Shown: positions 5,684-12,472 of the stretch, piece by piece
Layout: the number at the start of each line of letters is the position of its first letter
Numbering within the stretch: position 1 is the first letter of the stretch
Notes under the pieces: model-generated
What the model was told of the DNA's origin: nothing
Databases searched by the model: none
What the model saw: the letters and a program-made list of their open reading frames with translations, nothing else
Translations under genes and position numbers: made by a program
Assembly (NCBI GenBank): GCA_937923945.1
Contig: CALDWC010000019.1
Location: forward strand, 1-18,963
Origin: an uncultured Treponema sp.
GTDB taxonomy: Bacteria; Spirochaetota; Spirochaetia; Treponematales; Treponemataceae
Reading direction: 5' to 3'
DNA length: 18,963 nucleotides

Positions 5684-7858
5684 ATGGGGTTAATAGTTTT
5701 TGAGATTTTATTCGTATTTACCTTTACGGTTCTCTCGTTTTTCTTGATTACCCGAAAAGATAAGCACGGTATGGCATTGAGCTTTATTTCAATAAGCGCA
5801 ACGCTGGTAACCGCATCTTTGGCTGTTTTATATATTCTGCTTTATTTTGAATTTATCGGTCTATACAGTATTATTATTACCAAGATTTTTTATCTCGGTA
5901 TCGCGGCGATAACGGCGGCGTTGTTATACTTAACCTTACAAGCTCCGTACTTTGATAAAAAAAACGTTCCGCTGATTATCACATTCCTTATCGGAGCTTT
6001 GAACATCCTTTTCGCATTTTTGTATATTCAAGAAATCGGTTGGAATGCATTGAGCGGTTTTTACATCAATTCTCGTGTACACGTATTCGGGCTCGAATAT
6101 TCCGGCATTGTTGTATTTTCTTTTGTGAATTATCTTGTATTACCGGTGCTTTTTACAATTATTCTGTTTATTCGCTCGCATTATATTAGAAGTAATATTT
6201 ACAAGCAACAGCTCAGATTGATGGCTTTAGCTTTTTTGCTGTTCGCCGCTGTCGAAACAACGATAGCATGGTTTTCAGAATATATGTTCTCTTGGGTTAT
6301 TTCGTTCATACCGTTCGGTTATTTGCTGCTATCGGTTTTGCTTACCTATATTTTTTCGCTCACGGTTGTTTTAGACAGGCGGGAAATCGGAATCGGTATC
6401 TTGCGGCTTGTATCGTTTACACTCGTTTTTTCGGTTGTTGCCGGTTTGCTGACCGGATATTTTTTGTCTTATATCCGCAGTTTTCAGTTACAAATTATCC
6501 TGATCCTTATCACCGCAAGCGTTGTACTTTTAATGAGGCAGTATGCTACCAAAAAATTCGGAGCGGTCTTTAAAAGTTCAACCGATTACGAACATGAGTT
6601 GGAAAAAGTACTGCAAATGCTTGATTATAGCGCAGGACGTGACGAAGTGATTACCGCATTGGTTGACGGATTAAAAAAATATGTCGGATGTTCGACCGTT
6701 GATATTTTAATCGCCGATGACAACTTTAATCTCAACGTCGAATACTCGACACAGGGGACAAACGGTTCATTTAAAATTGATACGCCGGCGTTTAATTATC
6801 TTATGGAAAAAAACATTCAAGTACTTCTCCACACGGAGGTTGTCACTTCGTATGAATTCATCGATTACAAGCCGGATTTGAATACTCTTTTTTGGAAAAC
6901 CAATGCCGATATTGTGCTGTTCGTTCGTGATGGGCAAAAACTCATTGCCGCGTTTACGCTGGGACACCGGTTAAAAAAAGCAGAATACGGATATTACGAT
7001 GTTGAAGTTTTCAAAAAGTTTTATTCGTATTTTTTCCTCGTGTCATATTATTTGCGTAATATTGCAAAGCAGGATATTATGATAACGGTTGGTAAGCAAA
7101 TCGAAATGTCCGACCAGATTATCGGAGCGATTCAAGCTTCAATGAATAAAATTGACGACAAAATACTTTCCGTTGATTCCGTTGCGTATTCCGCGCATAA
7201 ACTCGGAGGCGACTTCATCGACTTTATTCAACTTGCAGACGATAAGTATTTTTTTCTCATCGGGGACGTTTCCGGTAAAGGTTTGAGTGCCAGTATGTCT
7301 ATGGTTATTTTAAAATCCGTGTTACGCACGTACCTTGAAACCAGTAAAGACTTTAAAGAACTGGTTATCAAGCTGAATCTTTTTATAAAGGATAATCTAC
7401 CGCGCGGAACATTCTTTGCGGGGCTTTTCGGTATTTTAGATTTGAAAACGCAAACGATTTTTTACTTGAACTGCGGTATCCCGCTTATGTCAATGTATAT
7501 CAAAAGCTACAACAACGCGATTGAAATTCAGGGCGAAGGACGCGTTCTTGGCTTCGTTAAACGAATTGAACCGTTTTTGAAAATACGAAAAATCACGATG
7601 CACGCCGGTGACATTATCGTGTTTACGACTGACGGTTTGCTTGATTCGGAAAACTTGCGCGGTGATAGATTCGGAAAAGATCGCGTTGCAAGTATTATGT
7701 CGCGTAATAACACGATGTCGTCCAAGGAATTAACCGAGGAAATTTACTCGAAAGTAATGGATTTCGTTGCCCGCGAATTGCAGGACGACGTTACTATTTT
7801 GGTTTTCAAGCATAACGGTGAGGCGCAGCAAGCTGCTGCGGCAATACCGGCAAAATGA
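5684..7858 (+). CDS. Polytopic membrane sensor with GAF-like region and SpoIIE-type phosphatase domain
   Basis: A second PP2C phosphatase of the partner-switching module, with a different input domain. Residues about 1-285 contain seven to nine hydrophobic helices. The first seven resemble the seven-helix receptor-type sensor modules of bacterial signalling proteins. A GAF-like domain follows (about 300-460). The phosphatase domain (about 480-715) keeps all key motifs: GGDFIDF with Asp510, GDVSGKG with Asp528, TTDGLLDSE with Asp650 and DDVTIL with Asp701-702. It therefore looks active. It follows the first phosphatase after 3 bp. A new promoter follows its stop (7860-7889), so the STAS gene downstream can also be transcribed on its own. 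The tail is Ala-rich (QQAAAAIPAK). Ligand unknown. Confidence 0.9.
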   Translation: MGLIVFEILFVFTFTVLSFFLITRKDKHGMALSFISISATLVTASLAVLYILLYFEFIGLYSIIITKIFYLGIAAITAALLYLTLQAPYFDKKNVPLIITFLIGALNILFAFLYIQEIGWNALSGFYINSRVHVFGLEYSGIVVFSFVNYLVLPVLFTIILFIRSHYIRSNIYKQQLRLMALAFLLFAAVETTIAWFSEYMFSWVISFIPFGYLLLSVLLTYIFSLTVVLDRREIGIGILRLVSFTLVFSVVAGLLTGYFLSYIRSFQLQIILILITASVVLLMRQYATKKFGAVFKSSTDYEHELEKVLQMLDYSAGRDEVITALVDGLKKYVGCSTVDILIADDNFNLNVEYSTQGTNGSFKIDTPAFNYLMEKNIQVLLHTEVVTSYEFIDYKPDLNTLFWKTNADIVLFVRDGQKLIAAFTLGHRLKKAEYGYYDVEVFKKFYSYFFLVSYYLRNIAKQDIMITVGKQIEMSDQIIGAIQASMNKIDDKILSVDSVAYSAHKLGGDFIDFIQLADDKYFFLIGDVSGKGLSASMSMVILKSVLRTYLETSKDFKELVIKLNLFIKDNLPRGTFFAGLFGILDLKTQTIFYLNCGIPLMSMYIKSYNNAIEIQGEGRVLGFVKRIEPFLKIRKITMHAGDIIVFTTDGLLDSENLRGDRFGKDRVASIMSRNNTMSSKELTEEIYSKVMDFVARELQDDVTILVFKHNGEAQQAAAAIPAK

Positions 7859-7859
7859 C

Positions 7860-7889
7860 TTGACTTTTTGAAATAAAATTTTATATAAT
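7860..7889 (+). promoter_or_regulatory. Sigma-70-type promoter for the STAS-ATPase operon
   Basis: TTGACT (7860-7865) and TATAAT (7884-7889) are separated by 18 bp. This is one of the clearest promoters in the window, 28 bp before the STAS start codon. The ribosome site GAGGAG (7903-7908) would lie near the transcript's 5' end. Confidence 0.65.
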
Positions 7890-7916
7890 TTCTATATTTG
7901 AAGAGGAGAATGATTT

Positions 7917-8246
7917 ATGGAAAATTTGGAAATTAAAGAAGAACAAAAAGATAATTGTATTCTTCTGACGATTTCAGGTAACTTGAATTCGTACACTTAC
8001 GGTGAATTTGAAGAAAAAATTTATACCGCAATAAAAAAAGCTGACGTAGTACTGGATTTGGGCAGCGTTACCAATATGTCATCTTCCGGTTTGGGCGTGT
8101 TAATGTCCGCACATGATGACGGCGAAGATGTCGGAAATGAAATTTATATTTTGAATCCGTCTGAAATCGTTCGGCTTGCGATTGATTCAACCGGTTTTTC
8201 CGATATGTTCAAAGTAATTCACTCGCTTGACGAAGTAAAAAAATAA
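7917..8246 (+). CDS. STAS-domain anti-sigma-factor antagonist (SpoIIAA/RsbV-like)
   Basis: A small cytosolic STAS protein of 109 residues, the normal family length. It should be the phosphorylatable switch. Unphosphorylated it binds the ATPase kinase encoded next; the kinase phosphorylates it, and the SpoIIE-type phosphatases upstream reverse this. The N-terminal strand LLTISGNLNSYTYGEFEEKI and the core VVLDLGSVTNMSSSGLGVL are typical. The predicted phosphosite lies among Ser55-Ser57 before Gly58. The family usually has Asp before the phosphoserine motif (DSSG or DSTG); here that position is Ser (SSSG). A strong ribosome site (GAGGAG, 8-nt gap) contrasts with the weak sites of the following genes, which would favour excess antagonist over kinase. 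The ATPase gene begins 12 bp after the stop. Confidence 0.92.
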   Translation: MENLEIKEEQKDNCILLTISGNLNSYTYGEFEEKIYTAIKKADVVLDLGSVTNMSSSGLGVLMSAHDDGEDVGNEIYILNPSEIVRLAIDSTGFSDMFKVIHSLDEVKK

Positions 8247-8258
8247 AAACGTGTACCA

Positions 8259-8654
8259 ATGGAAGAAGATAAACTTGTTCTTAAACCGGAATTTAAAAAC
8301 ATTTACTATGTTGAAAAGTTAATTTGCACTTCGTTGAATATTCCCGATGATAAGCGAAATAAAGCGCTCATCATCGCAACGGAATTGTTTGATAATATTG
8401 TGGAGCATTCCAACGGACCTGCGGACAACTATATTGTTATTACGATTTCGCACCGGCAAAGAACAAAATTGTCATTTTCGTATGAAACGACGAACTTTCA
8501 AGATTTAATCGAGGGAGTTCGCCGCTCACGCCCCCATTATGATCCGAAGGCGGGACGCTACCGCGGAATGGGACTTCGAATGACACGGTATCTTGCTTCG
8601 CATGTGGTATATCAGGACAGTGTGCCGATGTCGGCAATCATTGTTTACTTGTAG
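8259..8654 (+). CDS. RsbW/SpoIIAB-like ATP-binding serine kinase (HATPase_c_2)
   Basis: A GHKL-fold ATPase of 131 residues, predicted to bind and phosphorylate the STAS protein encoded immediately upstream, and to hold an unknown output partner when free. The N-box is ATELFDNIVEHSNG, with Glu42 and Asn46 for Mg-ATP. The glycine lid appears as YRGMGLRMTRYLA with Gly103 and Gly105. The DxGxG box is not obvious: the segment at about residues 70-80 reads SYETTNFQDL. The protein may therefore have reduced ATP affinity or a divergent lid, a known variation in this family. No ribosome site is visible before the ATG, so translation probably depends on coupling to the STAS gene 12 bp upstream. No sigma factor gene is present in the window, so the output may not be transcriptional. 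Confidence 0.87.
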   Translation: MEEDKLVLKPEFKNIYYVEKLICTSLNIPDDKRNKALIIATELFDNIVEHSNGPADNYIVITISHRQRTKLSFSYETTNFQDLIEGVRRSRPHYDPKAGRYRGMGLRMTRYLASHVVYQDSVPMSAIIVYL

Positions 8655-8663
8655 AAAAATTTT

Positions 8664-9536
8664 ATGAAAAAAATTATGTTACTGATAGCGGCGATGCTTT
8701 TATTGGCGGGCTGCCGAAAAGAAAGCGAATCGGCGCTTGTTTCCGAAGCAGCTCCAATGCAAAAAGCAATTTATGTTGCGGCGGATGCGGAGACAGCTGA
8801 AAAAGAAAAATTCGCCGCCGCTTTTGAGACAAGACTTCCCGCCGATATGTTGCGGCGCATTTTAGATAATTATCACGAATTTAGCGGCGATGTTAAAACC
8901 GTGCTAAAAACAACGAATGCCGGACTTTTAACGCTCGTTGATAAAAAACACTTTTTAGCGGCGGATTTTGTTCCGGCGGATTTGGTTGCGCTCAAAACGA
9001 ACCGCGATTATACCGTGTCAAAAACCGGAATGTACGCCGACAAGCAAACCGTTGATGCCTTGCATAAAATGGGACAGGCAGCAATAAAGGACGGCGTAAC
9101 GCTGATGGTCAGCTCGGCATACCGGAGTTATCAATACCAAAAAAATTTATTTGCGCGGTATACTTCGCAGTACGGTGAAGCGGAAGCTGAGCGCTTTTCC
9201 GCCCGAGCCGGCACAAGCCAGCACCAACTGGGCACCGTATTTGATTTCGGAAGCATTACCGATGACTTTGCAAAAACAAAGCAGGGGCGGTGGCTTACCG
9301 CGCATGCAGGCGAGTTCGGATTTTCGCTTTCGTTTCCGCAAGGCTATGAAGCGGTTACCGGTTACAAGTGGGAGTGCTGGCACTTTCGGTACATCGGATG
9401 CGCGGCATGTGAAATACAGCAAAAATGGTTCGATGATATTCAGCAGTACACACTGGAAGTTCTTTTTTGGTACCGAAAAACGGATGCAGCCAATGTCGCG
9501 CGAACAACTCAAAAGAAAGCGACCTTTTTACAGTAA
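8664..9536 (+). CDS. VanY-type D-alanyl-D-alanine carboxypeptidase lipoprotein (peptidase M15B)
   Basis: A zinc D,D-carboxypeptidase predicted to trim the terminal D-Ala of peptidoglycan stem peptides in the periplasm. Residues 1-17 are a lipoprotein signal ending LLAGC, with Cys17 as lipidation site. The catalytic domain (about 110-275) has SSAYRSYQYQ (150-159), SQHQLGTVFDFGS with zinc ligands His187 and Asp194, and WECWHFRYIG with catalytic Glu237 and zinc ligand His240. All essential residues are present. The region between lipobox and catalytic domain (18-110) has no recognisable motif. The gene starts 9 bp after the ATPase stop with only a poor ribosome site, so it looks like part of the same operon. 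This is the only enzyme with an obvious substrate next to the signalling module. Confidence 0.92.
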   Translation: MKKIMLLIAAMLLLAGCRKESESALVSEAAPMQKAIYVAADAETAEKEKFAAAFETRLPADMLRRILDNYHEFSGDVKTVLKTTNAGLLTLVDKKHFLAADFVPADLVALKTNRDYTVSKTGMYADKQTVDALHKMGQAAIKDGVTLMVSSAYRSYQYQKNLFARYTSQYGEAEAERFSARAGTSQHQLGTVFDFGSITDDFAKTKQGRWLTAHAGEFGFSLSFPQGYEAVTGYKWECWHFRYIGCAACEIQQKWFDDIQQYTLEVLFWYRKTDAANVARTTQKKATFLQ

Positions 9537-9538
9537 GT

Positions 9539-10369
9539 ATGCAGCAGTACTTTGAACAAATACAACAGCGATATGGTATGGTACGGCGCGCCCGCGGTTT
9601 TTATTTGTATACGGAAAAGGGCGTGCGGCTCATTGATATGTGCCTTGACGGTGCTCGCTCCGTGTTAGGTCGCCGCGAAGGGCAGGTTAACCTCGTATTA
9701 AAGCAAAAAACGGATAAAGGCTTTCACGGTTTTTTCCCGACACAGGCAAACTATGTGCTCGAAAAAACATGCCGGAAAATATTCCCCGACTATACCGTTA
9801 CCGTTTTTTCAAACGTAAAAAATGCGTTTGAGTATGTGCGGCTCATTAATCAGGCGATAAACGGCACTGCACTTCGCACGGATAGCGAAACGAGGGAGTA
9901 TTTTACGTGGCGTCCGTTTGCAGCCGGTACGAAAGAGTACCTACGCGAAATGCCCGCTTTTTTGTATCCGCCTCCTTTTGCCTGCACAGCGGCATTAGCT
10001 TTGGTGCGGAAAACGGTTTCGTCTCAAGTGATTCAAGATACGTACGCAACCGTTGAACAAGAAGAAATTCCGCAAGCAATGCTTTTTGTAATTGCAAAAA
10101 GTCTTTCGTCACTTTTAAGCAATGCGCCCGAATACGAACAAAGCATGCTGCATCATCCCGTATTGCAGCTTTTTTCGGAATTTTTTAACATTGAAGGAAT
10201 TTACCTAAAACCGCAAAAAAATGAAAGCGATGCCGGTTATGCCGCTTTGTTTGATTATTTTTTGGAACATAAGATTCTGATTTCACCGAATCGATATATT
10301 CCCTCGGTTTTTCCGAAATTGGAACAATATCGCGAACTTGAAAACGCGGTGAAACAGTATCGGATGTGA
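9539..10369 (+). CDS. Aminotransferase class III-like protein lacking the PLP domain
   Basis: Function unknown. From ATG 9539 the product has 276 residues, against about 400-450 for class III aminotransferases. Residues about 15-60 (RGFYLYTEKGVRLIDMCLDG, then a segment resembling GxxxxGR) look like the N-terminal arm of that family. Residues about 85-105 (TVFSNVKNAFEYVRLINQA) resemble the helix that normally carries SGxEAxExAxKLAR. The C-terminal 60 residues (ALFDYFLEHKILISPN) resemble its small C-terminal domain. No segment fits the PLP-binding Asp/Lys core, so about 150 residues seem absent and catalysis is doubtful. The frame is intact and codon use resembles the neighbours, so it does not look like fresh decay. 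ATG 9539 begins 2 bp after the carboxypeptidase stop. A reading from 9467 would overlap that gene by 70 bp and is less likely. The assignment is inference from motif resemblance. Confidence 0.7.
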   Translation: MQQYFEQIQQRYGMVRRARGFYLYTEKGVRLIDMCLDGARSVLGRREGQVNLVLKQKTDKGFHGFFPTQANYVLEKTCRKIFPDYTVTVFSNVKNAFEYVRLINQAINGTALRTDSETREYFTWRPFAAGTKEYLREMPAFLYPPPFACTAALALVRKTVSSQVIQDTYATVEQEEIPQAMLFVIAKSLSSLLSNAPEYEQSMLHHPVLQLFSEFFNIEGIYLKPQKNESDAGYAALFDYFLEHKILISPNRYIPSVFPKLEQYRELENAVKQYRM

Positions 10370-10384
10370 TTTACGCGGTAAAAA

Positions 10385-10408
10385 AAAGCCCCGCAGGTGC
10401 GGGACTTT
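10385..10408 (-). terminator. Terminator of the thioredoxin gene
   Basis: AAAGCCCCGC (10385-10394) and GCGGGACTTT (10399-10408) form a 10-bp stem with one C-A mismatch and an AGGT loop. On the minus strand the stem is followed by a run of eight T (10380-10387 read in reverse). It lies 10 bp past the trxA stop and between two convergent genes. Confidence 0.85.
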
Positions 10409-10418
10409 GAAACGCAGC

Positions 10419-10742
10419 TTAAATGTGCTTGGACATAAACGTAACCAACTCGGCTTTGTCCATGTAACCGACTGCTCGATCAACTTCTTTGCCGCCTTTG
10501 AAAATAACCATATTCGGAATACCCATGACTTTCATCTTGGAAGCGAGTGATTTGTTGTCGCCCTCTTCGATGTTCACCTTGGCTACGACGATTTTGCCGC
10601 TCAATTCCGCTTCCGCCGCTTCAAGCTCCGGCCCGAGACTCTTGCACGGTCCGCACCACGGCGCCCAAAAATCAACCAAAACGGGAAGTTCCGTCTCTAA
10701 TGTTTTATCAAACTCAGATGAGTTTATGTGTAATACTGCCAT
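10419..10742 (-). CDS. trxA: Thioredoxin
   Basis: A cytosolic disulfide reductant of 107 residues, the standard thioredoxin length. The active site WCGPC is at 29-33. Asp24 lies at the buried position (VLVDFWAPWC). The conserved cis-Pro is Pro76 in GIPNMVIF, where the more usual residue after it is Thr rather than Asn. The C-terminal GYMDKAELVTFMSKHI fits the last helix. The ribosome site is AGGAG 7 bp before the ATG. The gene stands alone, convergent with the aminotransferase-like gene and closed by its own terminator. No thioredoxin reductase gene is in the window. Confidence 0.97.
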   Translation of the reverse strand: MAVLHINSSEFDKTLETELPVLVDFWAPWCGPCKSLGPELEAAEAELSGKIVVAKVNIEEGDNKSLASKMKVMGIPNMVIFKGGKEVDRAVGYMDKAELVTFMSKHI

Positions 10743-10899
10743 AAAAAATCTCCTATCTTTGTACTATAAATATACTAAAAAAAACACAAAACAACAAGTA
10801 TTGTCCCCAAAAATTTTTAAATGTTTTTAATTTTATGCAATATCACCGTGTAGCTAAATTGTCTCATTCGGTAAAAAGATATGCGCGCCTCAAACGATT

Positions 10900-11005
10900 T
10901 TTACCGCAGTTCCTCCAAATATTTACCAAATAATTAAAATTATTTACCAAATATTTTAAAATATTTGCCGAGAAATTTTAAAAATTTACCAAACTTTTGC
11001 ACAAT
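10900..11005 (+). repeat. Five TTTACC boxes at 21-22 bp spacing (iteron-like array)
   Basis: TTTACC at 10900, 10922 and 10943, TTTGCC at 10964, and TTTACC at 10985 are spaced 22, 21, 21 and 21 bp apart, which is two helical turns. The boxes are followed mostly by AAA and an AT-rich spacer. They therefore lie on one face of the helix, as binding sites for an oligomeric protein or an intrinsically bent segment would. No regulator or replication protein is encoded next to them. Confidence 0.65.
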
Positions 11006-11023
11006 GCGCGGTTCAATTCTTAC

Positions 11024-11062
11024 GGAGGCTACTGACAAATGCTTAGTTCCGGCAGAGCCTCC
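11024..11062. repeat. Hairpin in the gap before the M20 peptidase
   Basis: GGAGGCT (11024-11030) and CTG (11032-11034) pair with CAG (11053-11055) and AGCCTCC (11056-11062), a 10-bp stem with one bulged A and an 18-nt loop. The left arm GGAGGCTACTGA resembles the complement of the H3 right end (GGAGGCACTGA), so it could be a distant relative of the repeat. It could also act as a weak terminator or leader structure. Confidence 0.4.
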
Positions 11063-11210
11063 ATAAAATAAAAAAAATAACAAGTTGGAAATGCAGGATA
11101 ATTTACGCAACGTGAGCGGCCTGACTAAACCGTTTATCTTTTGAAATCGGCTTACTGTAATAAAATGCGCCTGCTAGTTTTTCTTTTTTTCTTGTGGTAG
11201 TATAGTAGTC

Positions 11211-12434
11211 ATGGATTTTACAATATTTGAACATGAAATAGACGTCCTCACCCCGACGTTGATTGCAGCCCAAAAACTGCTGACTGAAATTCCGGCTATC
11301 GCTCCCGAATCGGGCGGCGACGGTGAAAGTAAAAAAGCGGCGGCTTTGCTCGCCTTTTTAAAAGAACTCGGCTTTAGCAACTTTGAACAGTATCCGGCAC
11401 CCGACAGCCGCGTGTCAAGCGGCGAGCGCCCGAACTTTTCCGTTTTTCTCGAAGGCGAGCAGCAGGAACGCACGATTTGGGTGATGAGCCACTTGGATGT
11501 GGTACCGGAAGGAGAGCGGGCAAACTGGAAAACGGAGCCGTTTACACTCAACCAAAAAGGGGATAAACTTTTCGGACGCGGCACCGAAGATAACCAGCAA
11601 GGACTGGTTTCCTCGCTTGGAGCGGCATACGCATTTTTGCGGCTCAACAAAAAGCCGAAGTACAATGTCCGGCTCCTTTTTGTTGCCGATGAAGAAGTCG
11701 GTTCAAAGTACGGCATTGCATATCTTTTAAAGCACCACAGGCTTTTTTCAAAAAATGATTTTATTCTCGTGCCGGACGCAGGTGACCGCGAAGGACGAAC
11801 CGTCGAAATTGCCGAAAAAACGGGGCTAACCGTCAAGGTTCACACTATTGGAAAGCAAACCCACGCGTCCATGCCCGATGCCGGTGCAAATGCGTTTTTA
11901 GCCGCTTCGGATTTAGCGGTGCGACTCTATAATTTGCAAAACGTATTTAACAAAAAAGACGAGCTTTTTTCGCCTGCGTATTCAACATTCGCACCAACAA
12001 AAAAATGTGCCAACGTACCGAACACCAACACCATACCCGGCGACGATGTGTTTTACATGGATTGCCGAATTTTGCCGAGTTATGCGACAAAGGACGTGTT
12101 TGCAAAAATGCGGGAATGTGCCGACAGCGTTGAAAAACAATACGGCGTAACCGTTGAGTTGGAAGCCGCTTTGTCCGACCCGAGTCCCGCCGTTGCACCC
12201 GATGCTCCCGTTGTTCAATCGCTTAAAGCGGCAATCAAAGCCGTTAAACACCTTGAAGCGGAAACTATCGGAATCGGCGGCGGAACGGTTGCCGCACATT
12301 TACGGAAAGCGGGTTTCGACGCGGTAGTATGGAGCACCCTTGACGACTGCGCGCACCAAAGCAACGAATACTGCTCGGTAAAAAATATGGTGAGCGACGC
12401 AAAAGTGTTTACCTATCTTTTTGCAAACGGGTAA
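11211..12434 (+). CDS. M20 family metallopeptidase / amidohydrolase (ArgE/DapE-like)
   Basis: A two-metal amidohydrolase of 407 residues, probably a cytosolic dipeptidase or deacylase; the exact substrate cannot be read from sequence. The metal-binding and catalytic residues are all present: SHLDVV with His94 and Asp96, RGTEDNQQG with bridging Asp127, ADEEVG with catalytic Glu161 and Glu162, VPDAG with Asp189, and CAHQSNEY with His382. The dimerisation domain lies at about residues 200-320 (HTIGKQTHASMPDAGANA). No signal peptide. No Shine-Dalgarno sequence is seen before the ATG; instead a -10-like sequence (TGGTAGTAT, 11195-11203) ends 7 bp before it. The gene is convergent with the alcohol dehydrogenase gene, with 38 bp between stops. 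Confidence 0.9.
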   Translation: MDFTIFEHEIDVLTPTLIAAQKLLTEIPAIAPESGGDGESKKAAALLAFLKELGFSNFEQYPAPDSRVSSGERPNFSVFLEGEQQERTIWVMSHLDVVPEGERANWKTEPFTLNQKGDKLFGRGTEDNQQGLVSSLGAAYAFLRLNKKPKYNVRLLFVADEEVGSKYGIAYLLKHHRLFSKNDFILVPDAGDREGRTVEIAEKTGLTVKVHTIGKQTHASMPDAGANAFLAASDLAVRLYNLQNVFNKKDELFSPAYSTFAPTKKCANVPNTNTIPGDDVFYMDCRILPSYATKDVFAKMRECADSVEKQYGVTVELEAALSDPSPAVAPDAPVVQSLKAAIKAVKHLEAETIGIGGGTVAAHLRKAGFDAVVWSTLDDCAHQSNEYCSVKNMVSDAKVFTYLFANG

Positions 12435-12472
12435 AACAACGGAGCTGCAAAACATAACCAAAAAATATTTTT

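Larger units (their letters stand above)
10743..11210. other. 468-bp AT-rich intergenic region with iterated boxes
   Basis: No convincing gene here. It holds the thioredoxin leader on the minus strand, TTTACC boxes at 21-bp spacing (10900-11005, listed separately), a hairpin at 11024-11062 and a possible promoter directly before the M20 peptidase. Composition is markedly more AT-rich than the flanking genes. Confidence 0.7.

Noticed and set aside
9151..9555. A 134-residue plus-strand frame within the carboxypeptidase gene
   Set aside because: Out of frame with a gene carrying all its zinc and catalytic residues; composition is rich in Arg, Ser and Pro.
10900..11005. Replication origin or plasmid iterons
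   Set aside because: Regular spacing is suggestive, but no dnaA, rep or par gene and no DnaA boxes are visible, so origin is not claimed.
11174..11836. A 220-residue minus-strand open frame over the M20 peptidase
   Set aside because: Ser/Pro/Lys-rich shadow of the M20 gene, which shows every catalytic motif in frame.
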